Positions 17,582 to 26,670 of a stretch of DNA of 64,000 nt are shown in pieces. Location: NCBI GenBank assembly GCA_013298765.1, contig JAAFJA010000007.1, forward strand, positions 126,001 to 190,000, read 5' to 3'. The position numbers were made by a program, and so were the translations under genes. Below the pieces are notes generated by a model. That model was given only the letters and a program-made list of their open reading frames with translations, was not told the DNA's origin and ran no database searches. The stretch's first letter is position 1, and every line of letters starts with the position of its first letter. The DNA is from Betaproteobacteria bacterium (GTDB lineage: Bacteria > Pseudomonadota > Gammaproteobacteria > Burkholderiales > Casimicrobiaceae).

Positions 17582-20011
17582 ATGAACACTTTTTCTCAGT
17601 CGTGCGGGTGCTGGGTTCGCAATATGAAAGCGCTTTTTTGCGGCGCTGCTGTGTTCGCATCGATCGTCGCCACCGTGCAAGGCGCGGTGACGTTCGCCAT
17701 CGTGGACAGTGCGGGCGATGTCGGCTCGTATTCTTCGATGCAACTCAACGCGTCGGGGCTTCCGGTCATCAGCTACCGCAACGCCACTAACGGCGACCTG
17801 CGGCTCGCCGTGTGTATGAACGTTACCTGCACCGCCTCTACGCGCCCGACGGTTGACAGCGTGGGTAGCGTCGGCCTGTACACCTCCCTGCAACTCAACA
17901 CCTCGGGCCTTCCGGTGATCAGCTACTTCGACGATACCAACGGCGATTTGAAGCTCGCCGTGTGCAGTGATGTTTTCTGCAACTCCCCCTCGCTCACGAC
18001 GGTCGACAGCACGGGCACGGTTGGCGGGTATACCTCGCTGCAACTCAACGCTTCAGGCTTCCCAGTCATCAGTTATTACGACTATAGCAACGGTTATCTG
18101 AAACTGGCCGTATGCCATAACGCGACCTGCACCGCCCCTACCCTTACGACAGTAGATAGCGCGAGCTTTGTCGGCGGGTACACCTCTCTACGACTCAACG
18201 CTTCAGGCTTCCCAGTCATCAGTTACTACGACCTTAGCCTCGGCCAGCTAAAGCTCGCCGTGTGTAACAACGCTACCTGCACCGCCCCGACCCTGACGAC
18301 GGTGGACTTCACAACCCTTGCTGGATGGGACACCTCCCTGCAACTCAACGCGCTAGGTAATGCCGTCATTAGCTACCACAGGGCGAGTAACGGCGATCTG
18401 AAACTCGCCGTGTGCAACAACGCCACCTGCACCGCCCCGACGATTACGACCGTGGACAGCGTGGGCGATGTCGGCGGGTCTACCTCGCTGCGGCTAAATG
18501 CTTCGGGCTGGCCGATCATTAGTTATCGGGACTTCACCAATAACGATCTCAAGCTCGCCGTTTGCGGCGACGCCACCTGCACCGCCCGCACGCTCACGAC
18601 GCTCGACAGCGTAGGCAGTGTCGGGCAGTACACCTCGATGCAACTCAACGCTGCGGGCTTTCCGGTCATCAGCTACTACGATGCCACCAATGGCGATCTG
18701 AAGCTCGCCACGCTCTCCGCTGCAACCGTGAGCTCAGTGACCGTGCCCCCTAACGGCAACTATGTGACGGGACAGAACGTCGATTTCACTGTGAATTGGA
18801 CTGATCAGATCACCGTCACCGGCACGCCGACGCTATCGCTTACGGTTGGCTCCATGACCGTTAATGCCGCCTATCTATCTGGATCGGGAACGAATGCGTT
18901 GGTGTTTCGCTACACCGTGCTGTCCGGACAAAATGACAACGACGGCATCTCGGTGGGTACGTTGAATTTGAACGGTGGCATCTTGAGTTGGGCTGGATTT
19001 CCCGCAGTTCGTACGCTCAACAACGTTGGCAATACAAGCGGCATCCTCGTCAATCGTACGTTCACGGTGACCGCGTCGGCGGGCGCGAATGGAGCCTTAA
19101 GTTGTGTCTCTCCGGTTGCAAGCGGTGGCGCGACCTCATGCCTCGCCATCCCAAACGCTGGATTTGCTACGCAATCGATCTCCGGCTGTGGCGGCCTAGC
19201 CACCGCTGTTGGTGTTAACGGCTATGTCACCGGCGCGATCACTGCCAACTGCACCGTGTCGGCGAGCTTCGTTGCGATCGTCAATGGCGCATGCGGAACG
19301 GCCAATGGCGTTGCAACTGGCGTTGCACCAGTGGCAAATTTGTGTAGCGCGGGCGCTGCCAGCGCAGTGACTGCATCGACTACACAGTTCACTTGGTCTT
19401 GCAACAGCGTGAACGGAGGCACGAACGCCAACTGCGCCGCGCCCAGAACGTACACGATCACGGCCTCGGCCGGTACGAATGGAGCGTTGAACTGCCCATC
19501 GCCGGTGGTCGGTGGCAACACAACGAGCTGCACAGCAACACCGAATGCGGGCTTTCAAACGCAATCGATCTCGGGCTGCAGCGGAACGCCGACGACACTC
19601 GGTGTGAATAACTACACCACCGGCACGATCACGGTCGATTGCACGGTGACTGCGAACTTCGTTGCGCTTGCCTGCCGTCTCGACGTGAACGACGACGCTG
19701 CGCAAACGGTCGCTGTCGACGGACTGCTGATCTTGCGCTATTTGCTGGGATTTCGTGGTGTCGATCTACTCGCAGGATTGCCGTCGCCGCTGCTTGGAAA
19801 TCGCAACACAGTAAGCGCCATCGAAAATTTTCTCTCCACGCAGGACTACAGCGTAAAGGGACTCACGACACCAGCCACTGCGACGCGCGACGGTTTGGTG
19901 ATTTTGCGCTACTTTCAGACGCTGGATGCCGCGTCGATGATTGCCGGCACCGACATCAACGCGACGGATGCCGCGTCGGTGCGCGCTCGGATCCAAGGAT
20001 GGTGTCCCTGA
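17582..20011 (+). CDS. Large secreted repeat protein with dockerin-like C-terminus
   Basis: An 809-residue protein with a signal peptide (ALFCGAAVFASIVATVQG) after a longish n-region. The start ATG follows GAGGGGG by four bases. Seven exact 50-residue repeats come first (QLNASGFPVISYYD, NGDLKLAVC), probably a beta-propeller-like fold. A beta domain follows (NGNYVTGQNVDFTVNW), then two similar Cys-containing modules (FTVTASAGANGALSC, YTITASAGTNGALNC) resembling divergent InlB repeats. The final 110 residues carry two dockerin-like units (RLDVNDDAAQTVAVDGLLIL, ATRDGLVILRYFQ). It is probably an extracellular structural or binding protein; the ligand is unknown. Confidence 0.88.
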   Translation: MNTFSQSCGCWVRNMKALFCGAAVFASIVATVQGAVTFAIVDSAGDVGSYSSMQLNASGLPVISYRNATNGDLRLAVCMNVTCTASTRPTVDSVGSVGLYTSLQLNTSGLPVISYFDDTNGDLKLAVCSDVFCNSPSLTTVDSTGTVGGYTSLQLNASGFPVISYYDYSNGYLKLAVCHNATCTAPTLTTVDSASFVGGYTSLRLNASGFPVISYYDLSLGQLKLAVCNNATCTAPTLTTVDFTTLAGWDTSLQLNALGNAVISYHRASNGDLKLAVCNNATCTAPTITTVDSVGDVGGSTSLRLNASGWPIISYRDFTNNDLKLAVCGDATCTARTLTTLDSVGSVGQYTSMQLNAAGFPVISYYDATNGDLKLATLSAATVSSVTVPPNGNYVTGQNVDFTVNWTDQITVTGTPTLSLTVGSMTVNAAYLSGSGTNALVFRYTVLSGQNDNDGISVGTLNLNGGILSWAGFPAVRTLNNVGNTSGILVNRTFTVTASAGANGALSCVSPVASGGATSCLAIPNAGFATQSISGCGGLATAVGVNGYVTGAITANCTVSASFVAIVNGACGTANGVATGVAPVANLCSAGAASAVTASTTQFTWSCNSVNGGTNANCAAPRTYTITASAGTNGALNCPSPVVGGNTTSCTATPNAGFQTQSISGCSGTPTTLGVNNYTTGTITVDCTVTANFVALACRLDVNDDAAQTVAVDGLLILRYLLGFRGVDLLAGLPSPLLGNRNTVSAIENFLSTQDYSVKGLTTPATATRDGLVILRYFQTLDAASMIAGTDINATDAASVRARIQGWCP
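17738..18717 (+). repeat. Seven tandem 150-bp coding repeats
   Basis: Equivalent codons of the (L/M)(Q/R)LN motif fall at 17738, 17888, 18038, 18188, 18338, 18488 and 18638, exactly 150 bp apart. The last unit is cut short where the next domain begins. Cys positions (LAVC and TC or FC) are kept in most units. Confidence 0.9.
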
Positions 20012-20135
20012 TGCCGTCAGCGTGAAATGACTCGGCGGAGCTCGAAACGTTATCATTTCTCTGCTCAAACAGCTATCCTGGGTTGCCCGCATAAGCGCTG
20101 GGGCAACGTGCTGATTATCAATGATGGCGAAAACA

Positions 20136-20172
20136 TAGATTATCGAGGCTTAATCTAAGTAAATTGGGCTAT
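20136..20172. repeat. A+T-rich intergenic element, single-arm copy
   Basis: A small hairpin TAGATTA (20136) / TAATCTA (20151) is followed by AAATTGGGCT, the arm motif of the A+T-rich element family. No matching right arm is obvious. Confidence 0.35.
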
Positions 20173-20206
20173 TCGTGACAGGATGAGTTATGAAGAATCA
20201 CGCAAC

Positions 20207-20231
20207 GAACGAGCAAGGTGATCGCTCGTTC
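20207..20231. terminator. Possible bidirectional terminator between convergent genes
   Basis: GAACGAGC pairs perfectly with GCTCGTTC around a 9-nt loop, between the convergent genes ending at 20011 and 20262. There is no T-run. A second hairpin, GTTGCCC (20082) / GGGCAAC (20101), lies upstream. Confidence 0.4.
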
Positions 20232-20261
20232 TCGCATGGTTTGCTCACGCGCTAGCCTTCG

Positions 20262-20801
20262 CTAATGCTTGCGCGCACGCATCCGCCGCGCCCGCGCGAT
20301 CACGGGCCGCAGCCAGAGGATTTGAGTGATGGCATAGCCCCAGCTTGCGAAAAGGAGTGCCATCGCTGGTAAGCCCACGATGAGCGGCCAGCCCATTGCG
20401 CGAATCCACTCAACGAGCGCTGAGAACACTCCCACCTGATCGTTCCATGGCGGCAGCGCATGGTGACCCGGCACGATGAAGCTGCCGATGTTGTAGGCGA
20501 GCGCGTAGAGCGGAACGATGGTGAAGGGGTTGGTGTAGAACGTCGCGACCGCAGCCGCGATGATGTTGCCGCGCATTAAAACGCACAACAGAATCGATCC
20601 AAGAATCTGAAGCGGCCCCGGAATGAGGCCGCAGAACAAACCGATGGCAATACCTTTTGCAAGCGGATTGCGGGTGAACGAAAACACGTCATGGCGATCA
20701 AGCCATGGTTTCGCCCAAACGAGCCCAGGTCGTTCGAACTCGGCGAGAACGCGCGGTTCAAGTGCGCGTAGTTTGCCGCGTAGGCGTTGTCCGAAATTCA
20801 T
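20262..20801 (-). CDS. DUF2062 membrane protein, copy B
   Basis: A full-length 179-residue DUF2062 protein: NPLAKGIAIGLFCGLIPGPLQ, then ILLCVLMRGNIIAAAVATFY and TNPFTIVPLYALAYNIGSF, then a third hydrophobic block (PLIVGLPAMALLFASWGYAI) and a basic tail. It is the close relative of the remnant at 17198. Function unknown; the family is predicted to be an integral inner-membrane protein. It is convergent with the repeat protein gene. Confidence 0.88.
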   Translation of the reverse strand: MNFGQRLRGKLRALEPRVLAEFERPGLVWAKPWLDRHDVFSFTRNPLAKGIAIGLFCGLIPGPLQILGSILLCVLMRGNIIAAAVATFYTNPFTIVPLYALAYNIGSFIVPGHHALPPWNDQVGVFSALVEWIRAMGWPLIVGLPAMALLFASWGYAITQILWLRPVIARARRMRARKH

Positions 20802-20988
20802 GCACGGTCTTCATTGAGCCACATGTTCTTATTATGGTGCCGCATTGTTGCAATACCAGCGTTGATGTGATGTGCACGATCAATCGCGGAGTCTGCTGCC
20901 TGACAGGCGGCAGCGCTCCGCGAACAGGAGGGTGCACTGGAGAGACGGATCAGCGCGAAAAGATCGCTTAGAGCCGTCGGCGCACGCC

Positions 20989-21945
20989 CTAGTTGCTTTT
21001 TGTCTTGCGCGTGGAGTAGAGCGAAGCGAACATCGAAGTCGCAATCAAACCGGCCGTGACGCCTAGCGCAATGCCAATCGGAATCTTGTACACGTCGAGC
21101 AGCAGCATCTTGGTGCCGATGAAGATCAAGACGAGCGCCAAGCCGTACGCCAACAAGTGGAAGCGATCCGCCAGATCGGCCAGCAAGAAATAGAGCGCAC
21201 GCAAGCCCAGAATCGCAAAGATGTTGGCGGTTAACACGATGAACGGATCGCTAGTAATCGCGAAGATCGCGGGGATCGAATCGACCGCGAAGATCACGTC
21301 AGTGGTGCCGATCAAGATCAAAACGACGAAGAGCGGCGTGTAATGCTTTATGCCGTTAATGAATGTAGAGAGCTTTTCGCCATCAAACTGGGTCGTGATC
21401 TTCATGTGACCGCGCAGCCATTTGAGCACGGGGTTTTGCTCGATATCAGGCTCTTTGCCTGCAGCAAACCACATCTTCAAGCCCGTGAACACGAGGAACG
21501 CGCCGAACACGTAAAGAATCCAGTGAAACTTCGCGAGCAGCCACGCGCCCACAAGAATCAAAATCGCACGCAACACAATCGCACCGATGATGCCGATGAT
21601 GAGTGCGCGCTTTTGATACTGCGGCGGCACGGCGAAGTAGGTGAAGATCATCAAGAAAACAAAGATGTTGTCTACCGACAAGCTCTTCTCAACCAGATAG
21701 CCCGTGATGAATTGCATCGATACCGTGTTGGCGATTTCCCGGCCTTGCGTGCCGTTTAGGTACCACCACAGCCAACCGACGAAGACAAACGCGAGCGAGA
21801 ACCAAATCAAGCTCCACACAATCGCCTCTTTCGAGGTCACTTTATGCGCGCCTTGTTTTTCCATCACAAGTAAATCAATCGCAATTGCGATCACGACGAA
21901 GACGGCAAAGCCCGTCCACATCCACCAGGTACCGATTGTTTCCAT
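20989..21945 (-). CDS. TerC family integral membrane protein (Alx-like)
   Basis: A 318-residue polytopic protein with the TerC hallmarks: an N-terminal WxxWxxF segment, the acidic membrane motif EKSLSVDNIFVFLMIF and the second motif TTDVIFAVDSIPAIFAIT, whose Asp residues are thought to coordinate metal. Length and architecture match the Alx/TerC branch linked to manganese export and to metallating secreted enzymes. The leader RNA at 22053-22176 is a yybP-ykoY manganese riboswitch, which strongly supports a Mn2+ role. Start ATG at 21945. Confidence 0.92.
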   Translation of the reverse strand: METIGTWWMWTGFAVFVVIAIAIDLLVMEKQGAHKVTSKEAIVWSLIWFSLAFVFVGWLWWYLNGTQGREIANTVSMQFITGYLVEKSLSVDNIFVFLMIFTYFAVPPQYQKRALIIGIIGAIVLRAILILVGAWLLAKFHWILYVFGAFLVFTGLKMWFAAGKEPDIEQNPVLKWLRGHMKITTQFDGEKLSTFINGIKHYTPLFVVLILIGTTDVIFAVDSIPAIFAITSDPFIVLTANIFAILGLRALYFLLADLADRFHLLAYGLALVLIFIGTKMLLLDVYKIPIGIALGVTAGLIATSMFASLYSTRKTKSN

Positions 21946-22052
21946 GAAGAATGAACCCCTACGTGCGTCGCCGTAGCCAACGCATTTATTGAATCCCGAC
22001 TACGCACAACTGCGTGATCGCCGCAAACCGGATTTGCGTCGATTCCGCACAT

Positions 22053-22176
22053 CATGCGAGGTGGGTCGTGCGAAGGTCTTGCAAGACAACGAGATATGTT
22101 GTCCGAGGCACCGGATCGGTTCGCATTGCACGAACGTCACGTATTGACGATGCCGTCGCGGGAGCTACTCCCCTTC
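22053..22176 (-). ncRNA. yybP-ykoY manganese riboswitch upstream of terC
   Basis: On the reverse strand the leader begins GAAGGGGAGTAGC (22176-22164), the family's conserved 5' block. It then has GACAACATA (near 22101-22092) and ends with GCAAGACCTT (22082-22073), the conserved 3' block. These are the sequences that form the Mn2+ site across the two docked arms. The outer boundaries are approximate. It lies about 110 nt before the terC ATG, so Mn2+ should raise terC expression. Confidence 0.85.
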
Positions 22177-22305
22177 AGAAGCTCAAATTTTGACAGCGCG
22201 AATACGGGAACGACTAGGGGTAAGCCTCAGTTTGAATGGCCTCTCATGCTACAAAGCCCATAAAGTATGGGGGCTAGCGGGGCGTCTCCTTCGAGTGCGA
22301 CCTGT

Positions 22306-22342
22306 AAAAAAATGAACGCTAAACCCGAACGAAGTTGGGCTT
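22306..22342 (-). terminator. Probable terminator of the Pro/Ala-rich protein gene
   Basis: On the reverse strand AAGCCCAAC-TTC-GTTCGGGTTT folds with one bulge and is followed after a few bases by TTTTTTT. It lies 15 bp after the stop at 22357. Confidence 0.55.
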
Positions 22343-22356
22343 AACAGAATACCCTA

Positions 22357-23694
22357 TCAACGGATTCGGCAGCCCTTGTCGAGTAGCTGGCCTGCGACGA
22401 TCAACGGCACGGCAAGTAAGTTCGGGTCTCGAAGCATCTTGTCTTTGCAGTCGTCGCGAACCGCATCCTCGATCGCCTTCGCCTCACGCTCACGCGCCGT
22501 GGGCGATGGCGCAACAGAGGGCGGCACCAGCGAGCGCCGCGAGTTCAATTCACGTGCGGCGTCGCGCGCCGCGTTACGCCGCGCTGCATCTGGATCGAAT
22601 CCGTCAATAAACCCAGGCCGCAAATTCGCTCCGTCGCGCGCGCCTGCGTTCGCGCCGTCCCGAGCGGGGCTCGCGCTCCCGCTGGCGCTGGAGCCTCCTG
22701 GGGCGATGTTCCCCGGCAGCGTAACCGTTGCGCCACGCGTCCCGCTCGGGGCATTCGTCGATGAGCCGCTTGCTGCAGGCGCGCTCTGCGCAGACGACGT
22801 GCTTGGCGCAGCCGCTGCAGGACTGGAGGGCGCGGAGAGCACTGGCGTTGCAGCTGAGGGAAGCGTTGGTTGTGCGGTAACGGGCGCAGCCGACGCAGGC
22901 GTGGGCGCAGCAGGCTGCGTAGGCGCTGCTGCTGCAGGCGTGTTTTGTGGCGTACTCGGCGCAGCGTCTCTCGCGGGCTCAGAGGGTGCACTCTTCGCCG
23001 CTTCGTTGGCCGCCGCCTTCGGCGCTTCTTTGGGCGCATCAGCAGCTGCGCGCTCGTTCGCAGGTGCTGGGGCGGGCTCAGCGATTGCTTTCGGTGGCTC
23101 GATTGGTTTGGCGGATTCAAGCGGCTTTTGCGGGATAGGCTCGCGCTTTGCAGGCGTGATGTCGAGCGGCGGCAGCGGCTTTAGATCAAGAAGCGGCACC
23201 GTCTGAGGCGGCGCCACGTTCGGCAAGCGCTCACTGCGCTCCACACGGGTCGGCGAGTTACTGCGATCCGTCTCGAATCGTCGCGTGACGGGTTCTGGCA
23301 GCGGCGTTGGCATCGGAATTGGTTCCGTCGGCGCAACCGTTGGCGGCACGGCTTCAATCGGTTTGATCGTGTCGCGCTCCACGAGGTTCACGCTCGCGCG
23401 ATCCCGCAACACGGGCGGCGGCGCAGGCGGCGCGGGCGTCGTCGTCGCAGCTGTGGTCACCTGAGGCGTTGCAGGGCTCGCCGGTTGCGGTTGAACTCGT
23501 ATTTGGGCCTTTAACGCTTCCCCCGATTTAACTGGGGCGTCAAAGCGAATAGCGAATGAATCGCCGCCCAGCTTTACGAGCGTGATGCCCAAATGAATTA
23601 GGAATGAAACGAAAAGAGCCAAGGCAACGCCACGCAGCGCACGTGTGTGCATCTGCGCGAGGAGTTGTTCGGTGTACGAGAGCGTTGCGTTCAA
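22357..23694 (-). CDS. TonB-like membrane-anchored Pro/Ala-rich protein, unknown function
   Basis: This 445-residue protein has one N-terminal membrane anchor (ALRGVALALFVSFLIHLGITLV). A very long Pro/Ala/Ser linker (about residues 70-330) follows, then a charged C-terminal part with AARRNAARDAARELNSRRS and a short end domain (KDKMLRDPNLLAVPLIVAGQ) with two Cys. The shape is that of TonB or TolA proteins that span the periplasm, but no TonB C-terminal domain is recognised. It stands alone, divergent from the dehydratase gene. The terminal domain may act on the cell wall or outer membrane; this is a guess. Confidence 0.75.
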   Translation of the reverse strand: MNATLSYTEQLLAQMHTRALRGVALALFVSFLIHLGITLVKLGGDSFAIRFDAPVKSGEALKAQIRVQPQPASPATPQVTTAATTTPAPPAPPPVLRDRASVNLVERDTIKPIEAVPPTVAPTEPIPMPTPLPEPVTRRFETDRSNSPTRVERSERLPNVAPPQTVPLLDLKPLPPLDITPAKREPIPQKPLESAKPIEPPKAIAEPAPAPANERAAADAPKEAPKAAANEAAKSAPSEPARDAAPSTPQNTPAAAAPTQPAAPTPASAAPVTAQPTLPSAATPVLSAPSSPAAAAPSTSSAQSAPAASGSSTNAPSGTRGATVTLPGNIAPGGSSASGSASPARDGANAGARDGANLRPGFIDGFDPDAARRNAARDAARELNSRRSLVPPSVAPSPTAREREAKAIEDAVRDDCKDKMLRDPNLLAVPLIVAGQLLDKGCRIR

Positions 23695-23801
23695 CGATTC
23701 AGGCCTTGTTGGCTCATGCTGTCTCGCAGTGTAAGTTTTTGCGCGCTGCCGTGCGCGCAGAACTGCTAGCCTCTCGCGATTGCAGATTTTCCCCTTGAAT
23801 C

Positions 23802-25535
23802 ATGGCCAACCGCGACGACGACAAAAAATTCCAGAGACGTTCCCAACAATGGTTCGGCAAGCTCGACAAAGACGGCTTCGCGCATCGCTCGTGGATGAAA
23901 AACCAAGGCCATCCGAACGATCTCTTCGACGGTCGCCCGGTGATTGGCATTTGCAACACCTGGAGCGAACTGAATCCGTGTAACGCACACTTTCGCGAGA
24001 TCGCCGATTTCGTGAAGAAAGGCATTTGGGAAGCGGGCGGCTGGCCGCTTGAATTTCCGGTGATGTCAACGGGCGAAGTGTTGATGCGCCCGACTGCGAT
24101 GCTCTATCGAAATTTGGTGAGCATGGATGTTGAAGAAAGCATTCGCGGCAATCCGATTGATGGCGTGGTGCTACTCATGGGTTGCGACAAAACCACGCCC
24201 TCGCTCATCATGGGCGCGTCCTCCTGCGACATTCCAACGATTGGTTTATCCGGCGGGCCGATGCTCAAAGGCCGCTACAAAACCGAAACGCTCGGCAGCG
24301 GCACGGGCGTTTGGCAGATGAGCGAAAAAGTGCGCGGCGGCTTCATGAAGATCGAAGAATTCATGGATGCCGAAGCGGGCATGCATCGCAGCAAAGGCCA
24401 TTGCATGACGATGGGCACCGCGAGTACGATGGCGAGCATGGTCGAATCGCTCGGCCTATCGCTGCCGGGTAACGCCGCGATTCCGGCGGTCGATGCGCAG
24501 CGCTATCGCCTCGCGCAACTCACTGGCCGACGCATCGTGGACATGGTGCGCGAAGATTTGCGACTCTCAAAAATTCTTACACGCCACGCGTTTGAAAACG
24601 CGATCAAAACACTCGCTGCGATTGGCGGATCGACGAACGCCGTCGTGCACCTGCTCGCGATTGCCGGGCGTATCGGCGTGAACTTAAAGCTCGATGATTT
24701 CGAGCTCGGCTCCGCGATGCCGAACTTGGTGGACATTCAACCGAGCGGCAAATACTTGATGGAAGATTTTTATTACGCAGGCGGCCTACCCGTCGTGCTC
24801 AAAGAAATCGCGGCGCACCTGCACGAAAACGCGCTCACCGCCAACGGAAAAACCATCGGTGAAAACATCGCGAACGCCGAGAATTACGACGCCAACGTGA
24901 TCCGCAGCATCGCAAACCCGTTCATGGCCAACGCCGGCATCACCATCCTGCGCGGCAACTTAGCCCCGAACGGCGCAGTCATCAAACCCAGCGCCGCCAC
25001 GCCGCATCTCTTGCAACACCGCGGCAAAGCCGTCGTGTTCGAAACGATTGAAGCGCTGCACGAGCGCATCAACGACGAATCGCTCGACATCGATGAGAAC
25101 TCCGTGATGGTGCTCAAAAATTGCGGCCCCAAAGGCTATCCCGGCATGGCCGAAGTCGGCAACATGCCGCTGCCGCCGAAGGTCTTGCGCAAAGGCATCT
25201 CCGACATGGTTCGCGTGTCTGACGCGCGCATGAGCGGCACCGCCTACGGCACCGTCGTCCTCCACGCCGCGCCGGAAGCCGCAGCGGGCGGCCCGCTAGC
25301 CTTCGTTCAAACCGGCGACTGGGTCACGCTAGACACTAAAGGCCGCGTGCTCAGCGTTGAAGTGAGTGAAGCCGACATGGCGCGCAGAAAAGAAGGCTGG
25401 ACGCCACCAAAACCCCCAATGGATCGCGGCTACTGGAAACTCTACGTCGATCACGTGCTCGGCGCGGACACGGGAGCCGATTTGGATTTCCTCGTTGGGA
25501 AATCGGGGACGCCGGTTATGCGGGAGAGTCATTAA
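23802..25535 (+). CDS. IlvD/Edd family dehydratase, probably sugar-acid dehydratase
   Basis: A 577-residue Fe-S dehydratase. Conserved Cys motifs are present: ICNTWSELNPCNAHF, GCDKTTPSLIMG and GHCMTMGTASTMA. The length and the C-terminal extension (EGWTPPKPPMDRGYWKLY) match the branch containing L-arabinonate and D-xylonate dehydratases rather than the IlvD of branched-chain amino acid synthesis. The reaction would be removal of water from an aldonic acid to give a 2-keto-3-deoxy acid. No sugar transporter or dehydrogenase gene lies beside it, so the substrate is uncertain. Confidence 0.85.
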   Translation: MANRDDDKKFQRRSQQWFGKLDKDGFAHRSWMKNQGHPNDLFDGRPVIGICNTWSELNPCNAHFREIADFVKKGIWEAGGWPLEFPVMSTGEVLMRPTAMLYRNLVSMDVEESIRGNPIDGVVLLMGCDKTTPSLIMGASSCDIPTIGLSGGPMLKGRYKTETLGSGTGVWQMSEKVRGGFMKIEEFMDAEAGMHRSKGHCMTMGTASTMASMVESLGLSLPGNAAIPAVDAQRYRLAQLTGRRIVDMVREDLRLSKILTRHAFENAIKTLAAIGGSTNAVVHLLAIAGRIGVNLKLDDFELGSAMPNLVDIQPSGKYLMEDFYYAGGLPVVLKEIAAHLHENALTANGKTIGENIANAENYDANVIRSIANPFMANAGITILRGNLAPNGAVIKPSAATPHLLQHRGKAVVFETIEALHERINDESLDIDENSVMVLKNCGPKGYPGMAEVGNMPLPPKVLRKGISDMVRVSDARMSGTAYGTVVLHAAPEAAAGGPLAFVQTGDWVTLDTKGRVLSVEVSEADMARRKEGWTPPKPPMDRGYWKLYVDHVLGADTGADLDFLVGKSGTPVMRESH

Positions 25536-25641
25536 CTCAGAACGTAGTTCGTCGCTCGGTAAAGCCCGTAAACTTCCGCGAGGTAAACGTTAACGAGGCT
25601 CCTCCGAATTTTCAGCAGTTACGCAATTGAAAGAGAAACAT

Positions 25642-26670
25642 ATGAGTTCCAAGACTCTCAATCTATATCCAATAGACTACCCATTCGAGACGCTTGCAGC
25701 GAGATTAGCGGCGAAACCGCCTAAGCTGATTTTGAATCCTGATTTTCAACGCAAGTATAAATGGGACAAAACAGGGTGGGAGCGAGCATCGAAGTTCATT
25801 GAATCTTGTTTGATGCGAATACCTCTGCCCTCCTGTTACTTTGCGGAGGATGAGGAGGGAAGACATGTGGTCATTGACGGCGTGCAGCGAATCACGACCG
25901 TATCAAAGTTTCTTAACGATGAGTTTGCTCTTGAGTCACTGACGACATTCAAGGAGCTAGAGGGCAAGAAATTCTCGCAACTGGGCGACTACAAATCCGA
26001 ACTAGAAGCAACAACGATTCGCTGCATCGTCCTTAGAAAAGAGAACGATCAAGCGCTTATTCGAGAAATATTTAGCAGACTTAACCAGGGCGCCGTTAGC
26101 TTAAGTGAACAAGAAATTCGTCACGCGCTTTATCACGGAAGATTTGATAGCTTACTGACTAAATTAGCAAAACTGCCGACAATCCGGGACTTTGGAAAGG
26201 GGCAAAATTCGACAGTGGAAAAAGATAGCCGCGAATCCGAAGAACAGGTTCTTCGATACTTCGCGCTTCAGGGAGATTTGGACGGATACAGCGGGATACT
26301 GTCAAAGTACTTAGACGACTTCATGTTGGCACACGCAGCGGCGAATAGCGCGATGTGCGCCTCATATGAGGCTCAGTTTACTAAGAGCCTCGACAATTGC
26401 ATCGCTGTTTTCGGAGATCAAGTCTTCGTGGACACCACAAAGGAAAGGCCAAGGCAAAGCATGGTTTATTACGACTTATTGATGCCCAGTCTAGGTGCAA
26501 TGAGTCAAAAGGATTTGACGACCAACAAGAAGAAAATTAAGGCGGCGTTCGGAGCTCTGTGCAAGTCCGCGAGTTTCCAGAAAACCTTGTCCGGGGGACT
26601 TCAAAATAAGTCGTCAATATTGAAGCGCCGCGAAATCTGGCGCAATCTTTTGGATAAGCATCTAAAGTGA
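25642..26670 (+). CDS. DUF262 (GmrSD-like N-domain) protein
   Basis: A 342-residue protein with the DUF262 landmarks LNPDFQRKYKWD and VIDGVQRITTVSKFL; the usual DGQQR is DGVQR here. LIREIFSRLNQGAVSLSEQEIRHALY follows. In GmrSD-type restriction enzymes this ParB/Srx-like domain binds nucleotides and is followed by a DUF1524 HNH nuclease, which is absent here. The stop overlaps the GTG of the HEPN gene at 26667 (GTGA), so the two are translationally coupled. Codon use is visibly A+T-richer than in neighbours. ATG 25642 is preferred over TTG 25627. Confidence 0.88.
   Translation: MSSKTLNLYPIDYPFETLAARLAAKPPKLILNPDFQRKYKWDKTGWERASKFIESCLMRIPLPSCYFAEDEEGRHVVIDGVQRITTVSKFLNDEFALESLTTFKELEGKKFSQLGDYKSELEATTIRCIVLRKENDQALIREIFSRLNQGAVSLSEQEIRHALYHGRFDSLLTKLAKLPTIRDFGKGQNSTVEKDSRESEEQVLRYFALQGDLDGYSGILSKYLDDFMLAHAAANSAMCASYEAQFTKSLDNCIAVFGDQVFVDTTKERPRQSMVYYDLLMPSLGAMSQKDLTTNKKKIKAAFGALCKSASFQKTLSGGLQNKSSILKRREIWRNLLDKHLK

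Noticed and set aside
17474-18043. Upstream part of the reverse-strand frame that contains the DUF2062 remnant
   Set aside because: Beyond TNPF the translation is repetitive and antisense to the 150-bp repeats of the gene at 17582; only 17198-17473 has homology.
14919-18717. Regular repeats as a possible CRISPR or satellite array
   Set aside because: Units are 150 and 252 bp, keep the reading frame and encode conserved protein motifs; no short repeat-spacer pattern exists.
22584-23206. Forward-strand frames of about 100-276 codons opposite the Pro/Ala-rich gene
   Set aside because: Low-complexity Pro/Ala codons give long Gly/Ala/Arg antisense frames; none has a start context or family resemblance.
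23802-25535. Assignment as IlvD of branched-chain amino acid synthesis
   Set aside because: The C-terminal extension and overall motif pattern fit the sugar-acid dehydratase branch better, and no ilv genes are near.
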